Assembly (NCBI GenBank): GCA_017527205.1 | Contig: JAFXQK010000012.1 | Coordinates: 1-64,000 of the forward strand | From: Lachnospiraceae bacterium | GTDB lineage: Bacteria; Bacillota; Clostridia; Lachnospirales; Lachnospiraceae | DNA length: 64,000 bases | Reading direction: 5' to 3' | Part shown: positions 12,798 to 21,787 of the stretch, one piece after another | Position numbering within the stretch: the first letter of the stretch is position 1 | Layout: every line of letters starts with the position of its first letter | Notes under the pieces: model-generated | What the model was told of the DNA's origin: nothing | What the model saw: the letters and a program-made list of their open reading frames with translations, nothing else | Database searches by the model: none | Program-made: the position numbers and the translations under genes

Positions 12798-13487
12798 TTA
12801 TTCAATGCAATCTCCGTTCCAATACTCCTCTTTGATCACTTGTCCGGTGATCGCGTCAAGGGAAATCAGGCTGGTTTCATTGATGGTAAAAACATATTCC
12901 AGAGTGTCGGTGAGCGTATTATAGATTAAAACATAATCTATGTTTAATCCATTTCTGTCATAATCACAGAGCTCATCTTTATGCGCCAGGGCTAATTCCT
13001 TCACGGCAGGGAATAGCGCTGGCGCAGCGATTGCCCAACCAGTATCAAGCTCTTTCAGGGGTGTTCCGATGGAAAGGCATAGGTTTGGCTTAGAAGTATC
13101 CAAATCGGTTACGTAACGCACGCTCGGGATGATCGCGCCATTTAGATATTGCTCAGCGTAAAAATGCCATCTGCCGGTCAAGTTCGACTTGCCAAAGCCC
13201 TTGACGAATACATCCTCCGTAAGCTCTGGATCTATTCTTCTTAAGTATTCCATGACCTCTGCCATCTCATCATCTGAAAGATTTCTACCCTCAATGACAT
13301 TATAGGAATAGTAAACGTGCTCGCCAAGCTTTCCCGCAATGTCATGGCGAAACTCTTCCTGCAGGAGAGTCAAGTGGTCGTTATTTTGTTGCGTGCGGTC
13401 AGAGGTGACGTACCCCTTGGCAGCGACCGCGCCAAACATTCCCGCCATCAATACCATCCATATCAGCATCAGCGATAATTTTTCCAT
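12798..13487 (-). CDS. Secreted or anchored protein with PepSY-like C-terminus
   Basis: 229 residues, start at 13487 with RBS GGGAGG. An N-terminal signal or anchor (LMLIWMVLMAGMFGAVAA) is followed by a soluble alpha/beta region. The last strand-rich part YVFTINETSLISLDAITGQVIKEEYW matches the style of PepSY repeats, which often inhibit extracellular peptidases. No protease is adjacent. The assignment beyond secreted protein is tentative. Confidence 0.55.
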   Translation of the reverse strand: MEKLSLMLIWMVLMAGMFGAVAAKGYVTSDRTQQNNDHLTLLQEEFRHDIAGKLGEHVYYSYNVIEGRNLSDDEMAEVMEYLRRIDPELTEDVFVKGFGKSNLTGRWHFYAEQYLNGAIIPSVRYVTDLDTSKPNLCLSIGTPLKELDTGWAIAAPALFPAVKELALAHKDELCDYDRNGLNIDYVLIYNTLTDTLEYVFTINETSLISLDAITGQVIKEEYWNGDCIE

Positions 13488-13783
13488 AAGAATTCCTCCC
13501 GTGCGTGTTGCTCTTTAATCCTATAGACGACATTTTAGGGATAAGGTTTTAATATTTCAAAATGTTCCAAAAGGAATTCCTATGAAATTATTTTCATATG
13601 CTGCGTTCTGGTTGTGTGGTATAATTAGGACGCAGTTTTGAAACGAGGTTAGCAACTTTATTTTCCAGTTTTATTGACTAAGGATAATGGAAAATAGTGA
13701 AAAAATAGTGAAAATTTAATGGAATTTCTTTATGAATTCCTTACGATTTCATAAACGAATTCCTTAAAGTCTTCCCGTATCAT

Positions 13784-13825
13784 GAGATTTGTAAACAAGA
13801 TAACCCGCGAGGGAAAGCAAATCTC
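13784..13825 (+). promoter_or_regulatory. Structured 5' leader next to the RBS (copy 2)
   Basis: GAGATTTG (13784-13791) pairs with CAAATCTC (13818-13825), with an inner CCC-GCGA-GGG, directly abutting AGGAGG at 13826-13831. Conserved with 396-437; a G-U pair there is G-C here. The 286-bp gap before this, from 13498, holds an inverted repeat ATTTTCCA/TGGAAAAT and no gene. Confidence 0.55.
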
Positions 13826-13839
13826 AGGAGGAAGAGAAG

Positions 13840-14016
13840 ATGAAGAAAATTTTGGATATCGTAATGGTTGTTTTGGCACTGGTTGGCACCGGACTTTTGA
13901 TTTATTCCATGTTTGAGCCCATCAAGCTGTGGATTCCGCTGCTGGTGATCAATGCGGGAGCATGGATGGGAATCATTCGCCTCTTCTTAAAGAACAGAAG
14001 GGAATCAGGAAAATAG
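13840..14016 (+). CDS. 58-residue membrane protein (copy 2)
   Basis: Paralogue of 452-628 with the same length and layout: KILDIVMVVLALVGTGLLIYSMF, then EPIKLWIPLL, a second span and a charged tail RRESGK. It begins at ATG 13840 behind AGGAGG and the structured leader. Both copies are followed by the phrase TTTGGGACATTTT some tens of bases after the stop, so the duplicated unit includes flanking DNA. Function unknown. Confidence 0.65.
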   Translation: MKKILDIVMVVLALVGTGLLIYSMFEPIKLWIPLLVINAGAWMGIIRLFLKNRRESGK

Positions 14017-14081
14017 AAAATGTAATTTGGGACATTTTACCATAAGGGACGAAATTCCTAATCCTGATTTATATGAGGCTA

Positions 14082-14930
14082 TTAATCAATTGGAAATCCT
14101 TTCACGGAGAGGGTATTTTCCGATGCATCGTACTTGGCCTGCATGATCACGGACTGGAGTTCGGTGAACATCTCGCTGTAGCGGTCTACCTTCTTGCCGA
14201 GCTTTACGATGCCTGCGTAGAGGGACAGAGGGATCTGCCTTCCCTCGAAATCGATGGGCTCGCCGTTGTGGGACAAGATCTTCTCCGCAAGTTCCTTGGC
14301 GTAGGCTTCGTCCTCGCTGCTTGTCAGCATCACGAACTCATCCCCGCCGATTCGGAAGATGACGTCATCCTCTCCGGCTACGGCTTCCATTCGCCTAAGG
14401 CTCGTCAAGATTGCAAGATCGCCTGCCTTGATGGAAATCTCGTTGATGGGTACGAGATGGTTGATGTCACAGCATACAAACCAGCAATTCTTTCTGCACT
14501 GAAAAAGATCATATAATTCACTGATGTCAAATTTTCTTCTACTCATAGTTTTCTCCTCTCCTGATTCCAAGGACACGTGGAACCTTGGATATAATTCCAA
14601 AACGCGCTTATTCTCGCGATATTTGGAAGGCAAACAGTTCCAAGTCTGGCAGAAGACTCTCGTGAACGCCTCATTGCTGGAATAGCCATGGGTCAGGGCA
14701 ACGTCCAAAAGGCTCATCTCAGGGTGTTCTACCAGCATTCGGGCAGCCTTTGTCATTCTCCTGCGTATCACGTAGTCTCGCACGGAAGTATGACTCAGCT
14801 GACGAAACATTTTTTCAACGGTTGATTTAGAACAGTAGCAGGCAGCAGCGATATCCTCCGTGTGAAGGTCCTCCTGCAGGTGCTGTTCCACATATTCCAG
14901 CGCTTCGGCCAAAAGCTCCAGTTTACTCAT
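14082..14930 (-). CDS. AraC-type DNA-binding domain fused to GGDEF domain
   Basis: 282 residues, start at 14930 with RBS AAGGAG. Residues 1-105 are an AraC helix-turn-helix pair (LHTEDIAAACYCSKSTVEKMFRQL and the second motif GYSSNEAFTRVFCQ). Residues about 130-280 form a GGDEF domain with the motif GGDEF at about 193-197 and the earlier metal-ligand region CCDINHLVPINE. The synthase motif is intact but the domain is somewhat short. An AraC head on a diguanylate cyclase is an unusual order, pointing to a transcription factor that makes or senses c-di-GMP. No sensor domain is visible. Confidence 0.8.
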   Translation of the reverse strand: MSKLELLAEALEYVEQHLQEDLHTEDIAAACYCSKSTVEKMFRQLSHTSVRDYVIRRRMTKAARMLVEHPEMSLLDVALTHGYSSNEAFTRVFCQTWNCLPSKYRENKRVLELYPRFHVSLESGEEKTMSRRKFDISELYDLFQCRKNCWFVCCDINHLVPINEISIKAGDLAILTSLRRMEAVAGEDDVIFRIGGDEFVMLTSSEDEAYAKELAEKILSHNGEPIDFEGRQIPLSLYAGIVKLGKKVDRYSEMFTELQSVIMQAKYDASENTLSVKGFPID

Positions 14931-15117
14931 CTTAGTTCTCCTTTTTGTGGAAGGGATATCTGCGGTATCCCTTCAGTGCATTCCCGGGAATCAATCGATT
15001 GTAGCTTTAGTATAGCAGAGGTTTTGAAATCCGTCTTGATTTTTTGAGTAAATTTTCCGGAGCTGAGAATTCGCATCAAGATGCCTGCCGCTAACTCACT
15101 AATTACTTTCCCTTGCC

Positions 15118-15306
15118 GTGGTTGTCGTCGTGAAATATTCTTATAAAGTATATGCGGATGAAAAGGCGATGGAAAAAACGAATCCATATTATCAGCTGTC
15201 ATCCTTGGAAGACGGAACGTTTGATAAGGCCTGTGAAAGTGAAGACATAAAGCAATACGAGAAAAGAAGAGGTTGCAACGTGACGGTGACATGTATTCAG
15301 CAATGA
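15118..15306 (+). CDS. Short hypothetical protein or remnant
   Basis: The open frame from a GTG at 15118 encodes about 62 residues (YSYKVYADEKAMEKTNPYYQLSSLEDGTFDKACESED). There is no clear RBS, so it may be the surviving 3' part of a longer gene. No family recognised. Confidence 0.3.
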   Translation: MVVVVKYSYKVYADEKAMEKTNPYYQLSSLEDGTFDKACESEDIKQYEKRRGCNVTVTCIQQ

Positions 15307-15397
15307 CCGAAGCGAAGCGGAGATCGGCAAAGAGTTCAGAAATGGATTTGATGCCGATCTTTTTGATAGTCTCATTTTTTATCAAAACATATCTTTT

Positions 15398-15487
15398 GGC
15401 AAAATAATAAAATATTGCCAAAATATATTGATATTTTTAAGAATTGCAATTATACTATATTCAACGGCAAAACAATAAAATATTGCC
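15398..15487 (+). promoter_or_regulatory. Promoter bracketed by two operator repeats
   Basis: The 22-nt sequence from GGCAAAA to ATATTGCC occurs at 15398-15419 and again at 15466-15487 with a single difference. Between them stand TTGATA (15428-15433) and TATACT (15451-15456) with a 17-nt spacer. The second copy ends about 20 bp before the antitoxin start. Paired sites around the promoter fit autorepression by the AbiEi-like protein. Confidence 0.65.
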
Positions 15488-15508
15488 GAAAGATATGGAG
15501 ACGCTAAA

Positions 15509-16246
15509 ATGTGGTATGAAGAAGTTATTTGCCAGTTAAATAGAGAAAAAGAATATACAAGGCAACAGATATACGAAGCATTGATTAAGGAAAAACCGGA
15601 GTTGACATTTAATTCTTTTAAGTGGATCATTTCTGAAATGGTTGATCATGGAATTATTTGCAGAAAACAGCGCGGCAAATATGTTCTTCAGAGCAACGGT
15701 GTGACCAAGAAGTATATTTATAAACCGCAGGTGAATGAACTGCTTCGGGAGGTAAGCGAGAAAATAGAGTCTAAGTTTCCTTTTGTCAATTTTGTATGCT
15801 TTGAAAGTGTACGGCTGAATGAGTTTTTGAATCATCTGATTGGCAGAAATATTTATTTTATTTTGGTTGAGAAGGATTCCATTGAATTCGTTTTTCGATA
15901 TCTTCAGGAAGAGACAGAATGGAATATTTTGCTTAACCCTAATGAGAAGGAATGGGATGCGTACTGTACCGGTGATAGTATCGTGATGCTTAACCTTATC
16001 AGTGAAACTCCAAAGTGTGTTGATGAGTATCATAGCATGTGTATTGAGCAGTTACTGGTAGATATTGTCGCAGAGAAATCATTTAAGAATCTGTACAGCA
16101 GAAGTGAACTGCAGGGAGTATATAACCTCGCAAATAAATCGTATTTGATTGAATATGCAAGGCTTTTGCGTTATGCGAGAAGACGAGGAAAAGTAGATGA
16201 AGTAAAAAAATACATTGGAGGATATGACTGTGCTAACACAAGATAA
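15509..16246 (+). CDS. AbiEi-like antitoxin / regulator
   Basis: 245 residues from ATG 15509 (RBS TATGGAG). An N-terminal winged helix (about 1-75: YTRQQIYEALIKEKPELTFNSFKWIISEMVDHGIICRKQRGKYVL) precedes a domain with no enzymatic motif, as in AbiEi-type antitoxins (DUF6577-like). In type IV AbiE systems this protein represses its own operon and counteracts the nucleotidyltransferase encoded next. The gene overlaps the start of the following gene by about 20 bp, indicating translational coupling. Twin repeats around the promoter are its likely operators. Confidence 0.75.
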   Translation: MWYEEVICQLNREKEYTRQQIYEALIKEKPELTFNSFKWIISEMVDHGIICRKQRGKYVLQSNGVTKKYIYKPQVNELLREVSEKIESKFPFVNFVCFESVRLNEFLNHLIGRNIYFILVEKDSIEFVFRYLQEETEWNILLNPNEKEWDAYCTGDSIVMLNLISETPKCVDEYHSMCIEQLLVDIVAEKSFKNLYSRSELQGVYNLANKSYLIEYARLLRYARRRGKVDEVKKYIGGYDCANTR

Positions 16247-17333
16247 TTATACAAAAGAGAATATTGAAAGATTACAAAGGATAAGTGGAAATGATCCATC
16301 ATTATTAGAAAAGACAGTATATGCTTTTGGCTTACTGGAAGCAATATCTAAGGTGGGGATGCCTTTTATATTTAAGGGTGGAACCTGCTTGATGCTTTTG
16401 CTTGAAAAGCCAAGAAGATTGTCTACGGATATTGATATTATTGTAGAGCCTGGGACGGATGTGGAGTCATTTATACAAAAGGCAGGTCAGATATTTCCAT
16501 TTAAAAGCCAAAAAGAGGATGTCAGAAAAGGTAGGAATTGTGTTGAAAAAAGGCATTATGAATTTACATATAATTCTCCGATTAATGATAAACCATTAGT
16601 TATATTGTTGGATATTTTATTTGAAGAAAACCATTACAAGACACTTTTGGAGAAGCCGATTAAGAATGATTTACTTTTGACTGATGGTGAGGACCTGACA
16701 GTTAGGATTCCAGATGTGAATAGTATTCTGGGAGATAAGCTTACTGCTTTTGCTCCACATACTACTGGTATACCTTTTGGTATTGACAAAGAACTTGAAA
16801 TTATTAAGCAGCTGTATGACTGTTATACTCTTTTAAGAGAAATGACAAATTATGCTGAGGTGCGTGAAGTTTATAAGTCTGTGGCAGTGACTGAACTGGG
16901 GTATAGAGGAATGGACCACGGTATAAATGCAGTTCTTCGTGATACCATCAGCAGCAGTTTCTGCATTATCGCCAAAGGTGGAATTGATAAAGAGGAATAC
17001 ACATATTTTGCTGATGGGATCCGTAGGATAGTTGGACATATTTATAGCGAGAGATTCAATGGTGAGATGGCAGCATATATTGCATGTGAGGTGCTTTATT
17101 TGGCCGCATGTATTTATACAGATAGTGAGTATGTGGCCATTGTAAGCCCGGAAGAATACATGAATGATAAGCTGTGTTTCAAGGGGGCAAGAGGAATTAA
17201 CTATTTGAGAAAGGTTAATCTGGAATGCTATGCATATGTAGCTGCGGCAGTGAGACTTCTGGGTGAAAATGTGGAAGAGGTTGTGTATTCATTTGAGGAG
17301 TATCTAGAAGATAAATCATTAACGACAAAGTGA
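16224..17333 (+). CDS. AbiEii-type nucleotidyltransferase toxin
   Basis: About 369 residues. ATG 16224 lies very close to GGAGG (16217-16221), so GTG 16230 may be the real start. Signature: FIFKGGTCLML (GGT at residues 52-54) and STDIDIIV with two Asp at about 69 and 71, the AbiEii/DUF1814 nucleotidyltransferase pattern. Related MenT toxins add nucleotides to tRNA 3' ends and block charging; that mechanism is known for relatives and only inferred here. The C-terminal half is helical. Pairs with the upstream AbiEi-like gene. Abortive phage defence or plasmid-type stabilisation are the usual roles. Confidence 0.8.
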   Translation: MTVLTQDNYTKENIERLQRISGNDPSLLEKTVYAFGLLEAISKVGMPFIFKGGTCLMLLLEKPRRLSTDIDIIVEPGTDVESFIQKAGQIFPFKSQKEDVRKGRNCVEKRHYEFTYNSPINDKPLVILLDILFEENHYKTLLEKPIKNDLLLTDGEDLTVRIPDVNSILGDKLTAFAPHTTGIPFGIDKELEIIKQLYDCYTLLREMTNYAEVREVYKSVAVTELGYRGMDHGINAVLRDTISSSFCIIAKGGIDKEEYTYFADGIRRIVGHIYSERFNGEMAAYIACEVLYLAACIYTDSEYVAIVSPEEYMNDKLCFKGARGINYLRKVNLECYAYVAAAVRLLGENVEEVVYSFEEYLEDKSLTTK

Positions 17334-17866
17334 GGGTGATATGTGTGTCAAGGGAAGTACGGGTCGTGAAGCCGCTTTTTCCGGATGAAGAAAAGGTACA
17401 TTACCTGGCGGTGTTTGACAAGAAAAACATGGATGACGTCCTTTTGATGTTTCACCTGCTTCACGCAAATGCCTCTGATGAGGTGTACGGCGGATATTCC
17501 CTGTATGACTATTCACTTCCGTGGTATCATACGCATTTGTGGCAGGACGGTATCGTACTTCGCTCGCCGTACCTGCCTGACCGCCTGGCGAAGTTTCAGG
17601 GAAACCTGCCTTTTTTTCATAATCCTGCGAAGACGGTTGCCGTAAGGCGAAACATGGAGCACGTGTTGGAGTGCGGTTACTTTACCTCGGAGCTTGAGTT
17701 TTTTCTGTGCCTTGCGAAGGCGATCATGCCGCTGTTTCAGTGGTGGTACGAGGATCTGCTGGCCTATGAGGAAAAGGACGGCCTCCGTACGAACTGGAGG
17801 TTGGAACCTACGACCAAGAACGTGAAGGCTGTTTTGCAGGAATCGTGTAATCTTACAAAACCGTAA
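17330..17866 (+). CDS. Hypothetical protein, 178 residues
   Basis: Opens with overlapping GTG codons at 17330, 17336 and 17345; the last has AGGG at a fitting distance. It overlaps the toxin stop codon, but GC content is visibly higher, so it belongs to a different gene set. Rich in Trp, Tyr and Leu (YSLYDYSLPWYHTHLWQDG), soluble, with no recognised motif. Confidence 0.5.
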   Translation: MRVICVSREVRVVKPLFPDEEKVHYLAVFDKKNMDDVLLMFHLLHANASDEVYGGYSLYDYSLPWYHTHLWQDGIVLRSPYLPDRLAKFQGNLPFFHNPAKTVAVRRNMEHVLECGYFTSELEFFLCLAKAIMPLFQWWYEDLLAYEEKDGLRTNWRLEPTTKNVKAVLQESCNLTKP

Positions 17867-17965
17867 GCTTGTTCCATGGCACACCAACATTTGGTTTGAT
17901 ATGATGAATACAACAAAGCAAGGGACGGTGTCCCAAAACCAAATGATGAAAGGCGGGCATTGATC

Positions 17966-18157
17966 ATGAATAAGACGAAAGTTTTTCTTTACGCGTTACT
18001 GGTAATTGGACTGATTTTTGAGGCGATCTCCATCGTACAAAGCTTTACGAAGAACATCCCCATGGACTGGGCTTCGGCAGGCGTTTTCTTTGCAGTACTG
18101 ACGGTTGCACTTGACAGCGCCGAGAAAAAGGAAAAGAAGCAGGAAAAATGGAGGTGA
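17966..18157 (+). CDS. Small two-span membrane protein
   Basis: 63 residues from ATG 17966 (RBS AAAGGCGGG). Hydrophobic spans at about 5-25 (VFLYALLVIGLIFEAISIV) and 35-52, then a Lys-rich tail EKKEKKQEKWR. No family recognised; comparable in size and layout to the 58-residue paralogues but not homologous at sight. Confidence 0.5.
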   Translation: MNKTKVFLYALLVIGLIFEAISIVQSFTKNIPMDWASAGVFFAVLTVALDSAEKKEKKQEKWR

Positions 18158-18226
18158 CGTATAGGAAACAGCCGTGGTATAATGTAAGGCGTAAGGGTCA
18201 CAGAAATAAAAAGGAAGGCGACGAAA

Positions 18227-18817
18227 ATGTTTACGTTGGAATATCTCAAAGAAAACTCGAAGGTTTCGGCAAATGGCGAGGACGGATCACTTTACTACGG
18301 GACTTTAGATTTTCTGAGAACCCATTTATCGCAAATAACTTTTGAAGAAACGTCTCAAAAGCCCGAAGGGCAACCCGAGGAGCTTCGGCCGTTCTGGTTA
18401 GCATATGAAAGGGCAAAAAAGGCACTCAAAAAAGAGGAAACTATTTCAGTGGACGATTTTTATGCGGAGTGGTCAAAAAATCCCGCAGATTTCGAGCCCG
18501 TTAAAAAAAAGGTCATCGGTGATCTGAAAAGTATTTTGGACAAGTACGAGGATCGCTCAAAAAAAACGAACGTCACTTTATATAATTATAATGGATTATC
18601 TTCGTGGACTCATGGTCATGAAGACTTCGTCAAGGCATTGAAAGAACTAGGAAACATTACGTATGACGTAACTGAAGTCATAGAGTTTGAAGACCCAATC
18701 CTCAAGAAGACGATCTTAAAAATCACCACGCAATGCGATGACTATGATCTTTTTAGACATCTGGCCGTCAGTGCCAACACATGTATGGCCGACCGCGTAT
18801 TTTCAAACACACCTTAA
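18227..18817 (+). CDS. Hypothetical protein, 196 residues
   Basis: Begins MFTLEYLKENSKVSANGEDGSLYYG and is acidic, lysine rich and without membrane segments. A helical middle (AYERAKKALKKEETISVDDFYAEWSK) precedes a mixed C-terminus. RBS AAGGAAGGCGACGAAA. No family recognised and no functional neighbour. Confidence 0.5.
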   Translation: MFTLEYLKENSKVSANGEDGSLYYGTLDFLRTHLSQITFEETSQKPEGQPEELRPFWLAYERAKKALKKEETISVDDFYAEWSKNPADFEPVKKKVIGDLKSILDKYEDRSKKTNVTLYNYNGLSSWTHGHEDFVKALKELGNITYDVTEVIEFEDPILKKTILKITTQCDDYDLFRHLAVSANTCMADRVFSNTP

Positions 18818-18944
18818 TAACAAAAGAAAAGGTCCTTTCCATTTCAGCTCAGAAATCTCCGAAGTCCCCTTCCCCCCTTCCCTCAGATAACAGTTAAAAG
18901 GATTCAGAGGCTAAATTCTTATCTGATGAACGCATGAAAGAGGA

Positions 18945-19850
18945 TTACTCTTTCGACTCAAAAATGACATAGAGAAGAGCAAGGAGCGAGCTGATGAAGG
19001 CTCCTGCGGAAACATCGCTTAAGTAATGGGCGCCGAGGGACAGTCTTGAGAAGATGATGATCAGCGCAAAGATAAGTCCGAGCACGCCGAAAAAAAGGCG
19101 TTTCTTTTTCAACGTTTCATAAAACCAGGTAAACGCCTGAAGGATTATAACCATGGTCATGCTTAAAATTGCATGACCGCTGGGAAAAGAACGAAATTCC
19201 CCTTTATCAATGCCGAGATTTTCGATATAATAGAGATGATTGGAGAATGGTTTATACCAGGGAATGAAATCAATGCCCTCATATCCTGCAATGGCAAGGC
19301 GGTATCTTGGACGGTGAAACATATTCTTGCAAAACTGTAATATGAAAAATGACAATGCCAAAAGGATGAGCAACCAGATTATTTTTTTAGTCAGGTTTTT
19401 ATCTTGAGATTTCTTTGCAAGAGTATAGCCCCCAAATAGCATCAGAGGATTCATGACCAGAAAGATCCCAATGATTACGGGGATGTTTCTGTTGAGAGTG
19501 GGAAATATGTACCCGAGGCTATCCTTGTCGACAAGCGAACCTGCTCCGACAAATCCTACCGCGGTAGCCAGAAAAAGACACAGAGCGCATAACAGGATGC
19601 GGATGGGCTTTTTCTTTTCGGAATGAAGAATTCTTTCGCATAAAGCACCAAAGAAAAGTACTGCAAATGCAAAGAAAGGGAAAACTCCCGTTGCGGAAAC
19701 ATATTTGACGAAGAGGTTTGGTGAATAGAGAGCTTTCGCAATCGCTTCATCATGAAAAGTGCCAACGATGAAGAGAAGGCCGAATACGAGCAGAAGAAAC
19801 AAATGGAAAATTATGAGTTGTGCGTTGTTTTGTTTTGAGGATTTTGTCAT
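18945..19850 (-). CDS. PAP2-family phosphatase, membrane
   Basis: 301 residues from the ATG at 19850, chosen for GGAGAA 8-10 nt upstream; a longer frame starts at 19895. At least six membrane spans. The three PAP2 catalytic blocks are present: KNMFHRPRYR, FPSGHA and SRLSLGAHYLSDV with the catalytic His residues. Likely dephosphorylates a lipid phosphate such as undecaprenyl diphosphate or phosphatidylglycerol phosphate, facing outside. The gene is isolated on the minus strand, divergent from the kinase-like gene. Confidence 0.9.
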   Translation of the reverse strand: MTKSSKQNNAQLIIFHLFLLLVFGLLFIVGTFHDEAIAKALYSPNLFVKYVSATGVFPFFAFAVLFFGALCERILHSEKKKPIRILLCALCLFLATAVGFVGAGSLVDKDSLGYIFPTLNRNIPVIIGIFLVMNPLMLFGGYTLAKKSQDKNLTKKIIWLLILLALSFFILQFCKNMFHRPRYRLAIAGYEGIDFIPWYKPFSNHLYYIENLGIDKGEFRSFPSGHAILSMTMVIILQAFTWFYETLKKKRLFFGVLGLIFALIIIFSRLSLGAHYLSDVSAGAFISSLLALLYVIFESKE

Positions 19851-19955
19851 GAGAAGGTTCTCCTTCCAGTGAAAAACAATCCAAATGGGTTCCAATTACA
19901 ATGTAACGTTTTTAGACAAGTTGCGCAAGAAAAATGTACGAATGGAGGCTGAAGC

Positions 19956-20894
19956 ATGAGCGAACAAGAGAAACAGATGGAAAGTAAGGCACCAAAAGAA
20001 AAAGCGATGCGTGAGATTTCCATTGAGGGCTGCCAGGTGCTTGGAAAAGGCGGAAACGGAGCGGTTTATCGTCTGGATGATGAGACCATCGTAAAAGTGT
20101 ATTTCAGTAATCGTCATAGTCCCGAGAGAATCAATCGCAGCAGGGAGACGACAAAAAGAGCCTTCGTACACGGAATTCCAACCATGATCGCGTTTGACAT
20201 GGTAAAGGTTGGGGAGAACTATGGCGTGGTTTATGAAATGATCAATGCAAAGTCGCTTGGTCAGGAAATCTGCGAGCATCCGGATAAAATTGATGAATAT
20301 GCCAATCTGATCGCGGACACGCTTCTGAAAATCCATCATACCGAGTTTGAAAAGGGAACGCTTCCGAATTCCAAGGAAAGGCTTCGCAAGGAAGTGATCG
20401 CGACTAGGGAGGCCGGCTTTTATAAGCCCGAGGAGGCGGCAAGGGTCATGAAATTGATCGATGGCATTCCTGATAGAAACACGTTTATTCATCAAGATTT
20501 TCACCCCGGAAACCTCATGCTCCAAAACGGGGAAATTATGTTGATTGACGTGGATGATTCCGGGCTGGGGCATCCCATTATTGATCTGGCGGCCATGCAT
20601 CTGGTGTACGTGACTGCCGCGAAAACCAGTTATAAATTGACGGCCATGGGACTTACGAAGGATCAGTTTGCGAGAGTGTGGAACGACATCTTAAAGAGAT
20701 ATTTCCATACGGATGATGAAAATAAGATCAAGGAGTTCAACCGAGTCATTGAAGGATATGCAATGATCAGCCTGATCAAGGGCGTCGCAACGTCTCCGAA
20801 CGTAAAGAATTGGATCCGAAAGCCAGTTGTAGCGATTTATAAGAAAAAGTTTTTCAAAATGATTGATACACTTTATCCGATACCTGAGGTATAA
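19956..20894 (+). CDS. APH-like phosphotransferase (protein-kinase fold)
   Basis: 312 residues. GKGGNGAVYRLDDETIVKVY is a glycine-rich nucleotide loop with the ATP-anchoring Lys. FIHQDFHPGNLM is the catalytic loop of aminoglycoside/choline-kinase-like enzymes, with IDVDDSGLGHPIIDLA as the metal-binding Asp segment. It resembles the TIGR02172-type group of clostridial proteins with unknown substrate. An N-terminal charged extension of about 20 residues is not part of the fold. 24 bp separate it from the phosphatase gene behind, so an operon is likely. Confidence 0.8.
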   Translation: MSEQEKQMESKAPKEKAMREISIEGCQVLGKGGNGAVYRLDDETIVKVYFSNRHSPERINRSRETTKRAFVHGIPTMIAFDMVKVGENYGVVYEMINAKSLGQEICEHPDKIDEYANLIADTLLKIHHTEFEKGTLPNSKERLRKEVIATREAGFYKPEEAARVMKLIDGIPDRNTFIHQDFHPGNLMLQNGEIMLIDVDDSGLGHPIIDLAAMHLVYVTAAKTSYKLTAMGLTKDQFARVWNDILKRYFHTDDENKIKEFNRVIEGYAMISLIKGVATSPNVKNWIRKPVVAIYKKKFFKMIDTLYPIPEV

Positions 20895-20918
20895 GCAATT
20901 GACGTAAGGGGAAGACAG

Positions 20919-21749
20919 ATGCTGAAAAATGAAGTGAAGTTGGAAGGAGTTAGGAATGCAAGGGAACTAGGCGGGTTCCCTGTCGGAACAAAGGTGGTAA
21001 AAAAGGACGTATTGATACGTACCGGGACCTTGGAACATGCCAAGGAGGACACAATACGTGTGTTAAGCGAGCAATACCGCGTTCAGGCGATCATTGATTT
21101 TCGCATGACCGGGGAAGGCAGGAAAGCTCCGGATCCGGAGGTGCCGGGAGCTAAGAACATTCACCTTCCGGTGGTTGAATTTGAGGACTATATTACAAAA
21201 CTCGGGGATCCGGAATTGGCAAGGCATTATTTGTCCCAAAACATGAGCCGTGAAGAAATGATCGAAGTCGCTTTCAGACATGGCTTGATTGGGCCTGAGG
21301 TGTATCCGTTCTTTTTGATGGGAGAGAGGGGAAAAAAGGCATATCATGAGTTCTTTCAGACACTCCTTGCCGCTGATCCGAAGGACGGCGCAATCCTTTG
21401 GCATTGTACGGATGGAAAGGACAGGGCAGGCTTGGCATCCGCCCTTTTGTTGGCTGCGCTCGGAGCATCCAAGGAGACAATCCTCGAGGATTATCTTCTT
21501 ACGAACGAGTATCATGCGCCAATGCTGGAAAAGGTAAGGGAAAAACTTGCTCCTGCCGAAATTGCTCCCGAGAGAATGGACGTGTTACTCTTTGTGGCAG
21601 GGGGTGCGATCAGGAAGTATCTGCTCCGGGCATTCGAAGAAATGGAAAAAGAGTTTGGCGGAATAAACGGATATCTCGGCGAGGCGTTGAAGCTTACGAA
21701 GAGTGACATGGGAGAGCTTCGTAAGAAATATACGGAAGATGATGTGTAA
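20919..21749 (+). CDS. Tyrosine/serine protein phosphatase family protein
   Basis: 276 residues. VRNARELGGFPV is the hallmark N-terminal motif of the Y_phosphatase3 family (RDLGG type). The P-loop HCTDGKDRAG carries the catalytic Cys and Arg. Members act on phosphotyrosine or phosphoinositides, and some are secreted; this one has no signal peptide. Likely in an operon with the upstream kinase-fold protein. Confidence 0.9.
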   Translation: MLKNEVKLEGVRNARELGGFPVGTKVVKKDVLIRTGTLEHAKEDTIRVLSEQYRVQAIIDFRMTGEGRKAPDPEVPGAKNIHLPVVEFEDYITKLGDPELARHYLSQNMSREEMIEVAFRHGLIGPEVYPFFLMGERGKKAYHEFFQTLLAADPKDGAILWHCTDGKDRAGLASALLLAALGASKETILEDYLLTNEYHAPMLEKVREKLAPAEIAPERMDVLLFVAGGAIRKYLLRAFEEMEKEFGGINGYLGEALKLTKSDMGELRKKYTEDDV

Positions 21750-21787
21750 TATGCAAATCAAATCATGAGTAAAACGGCTGAAAAGAC

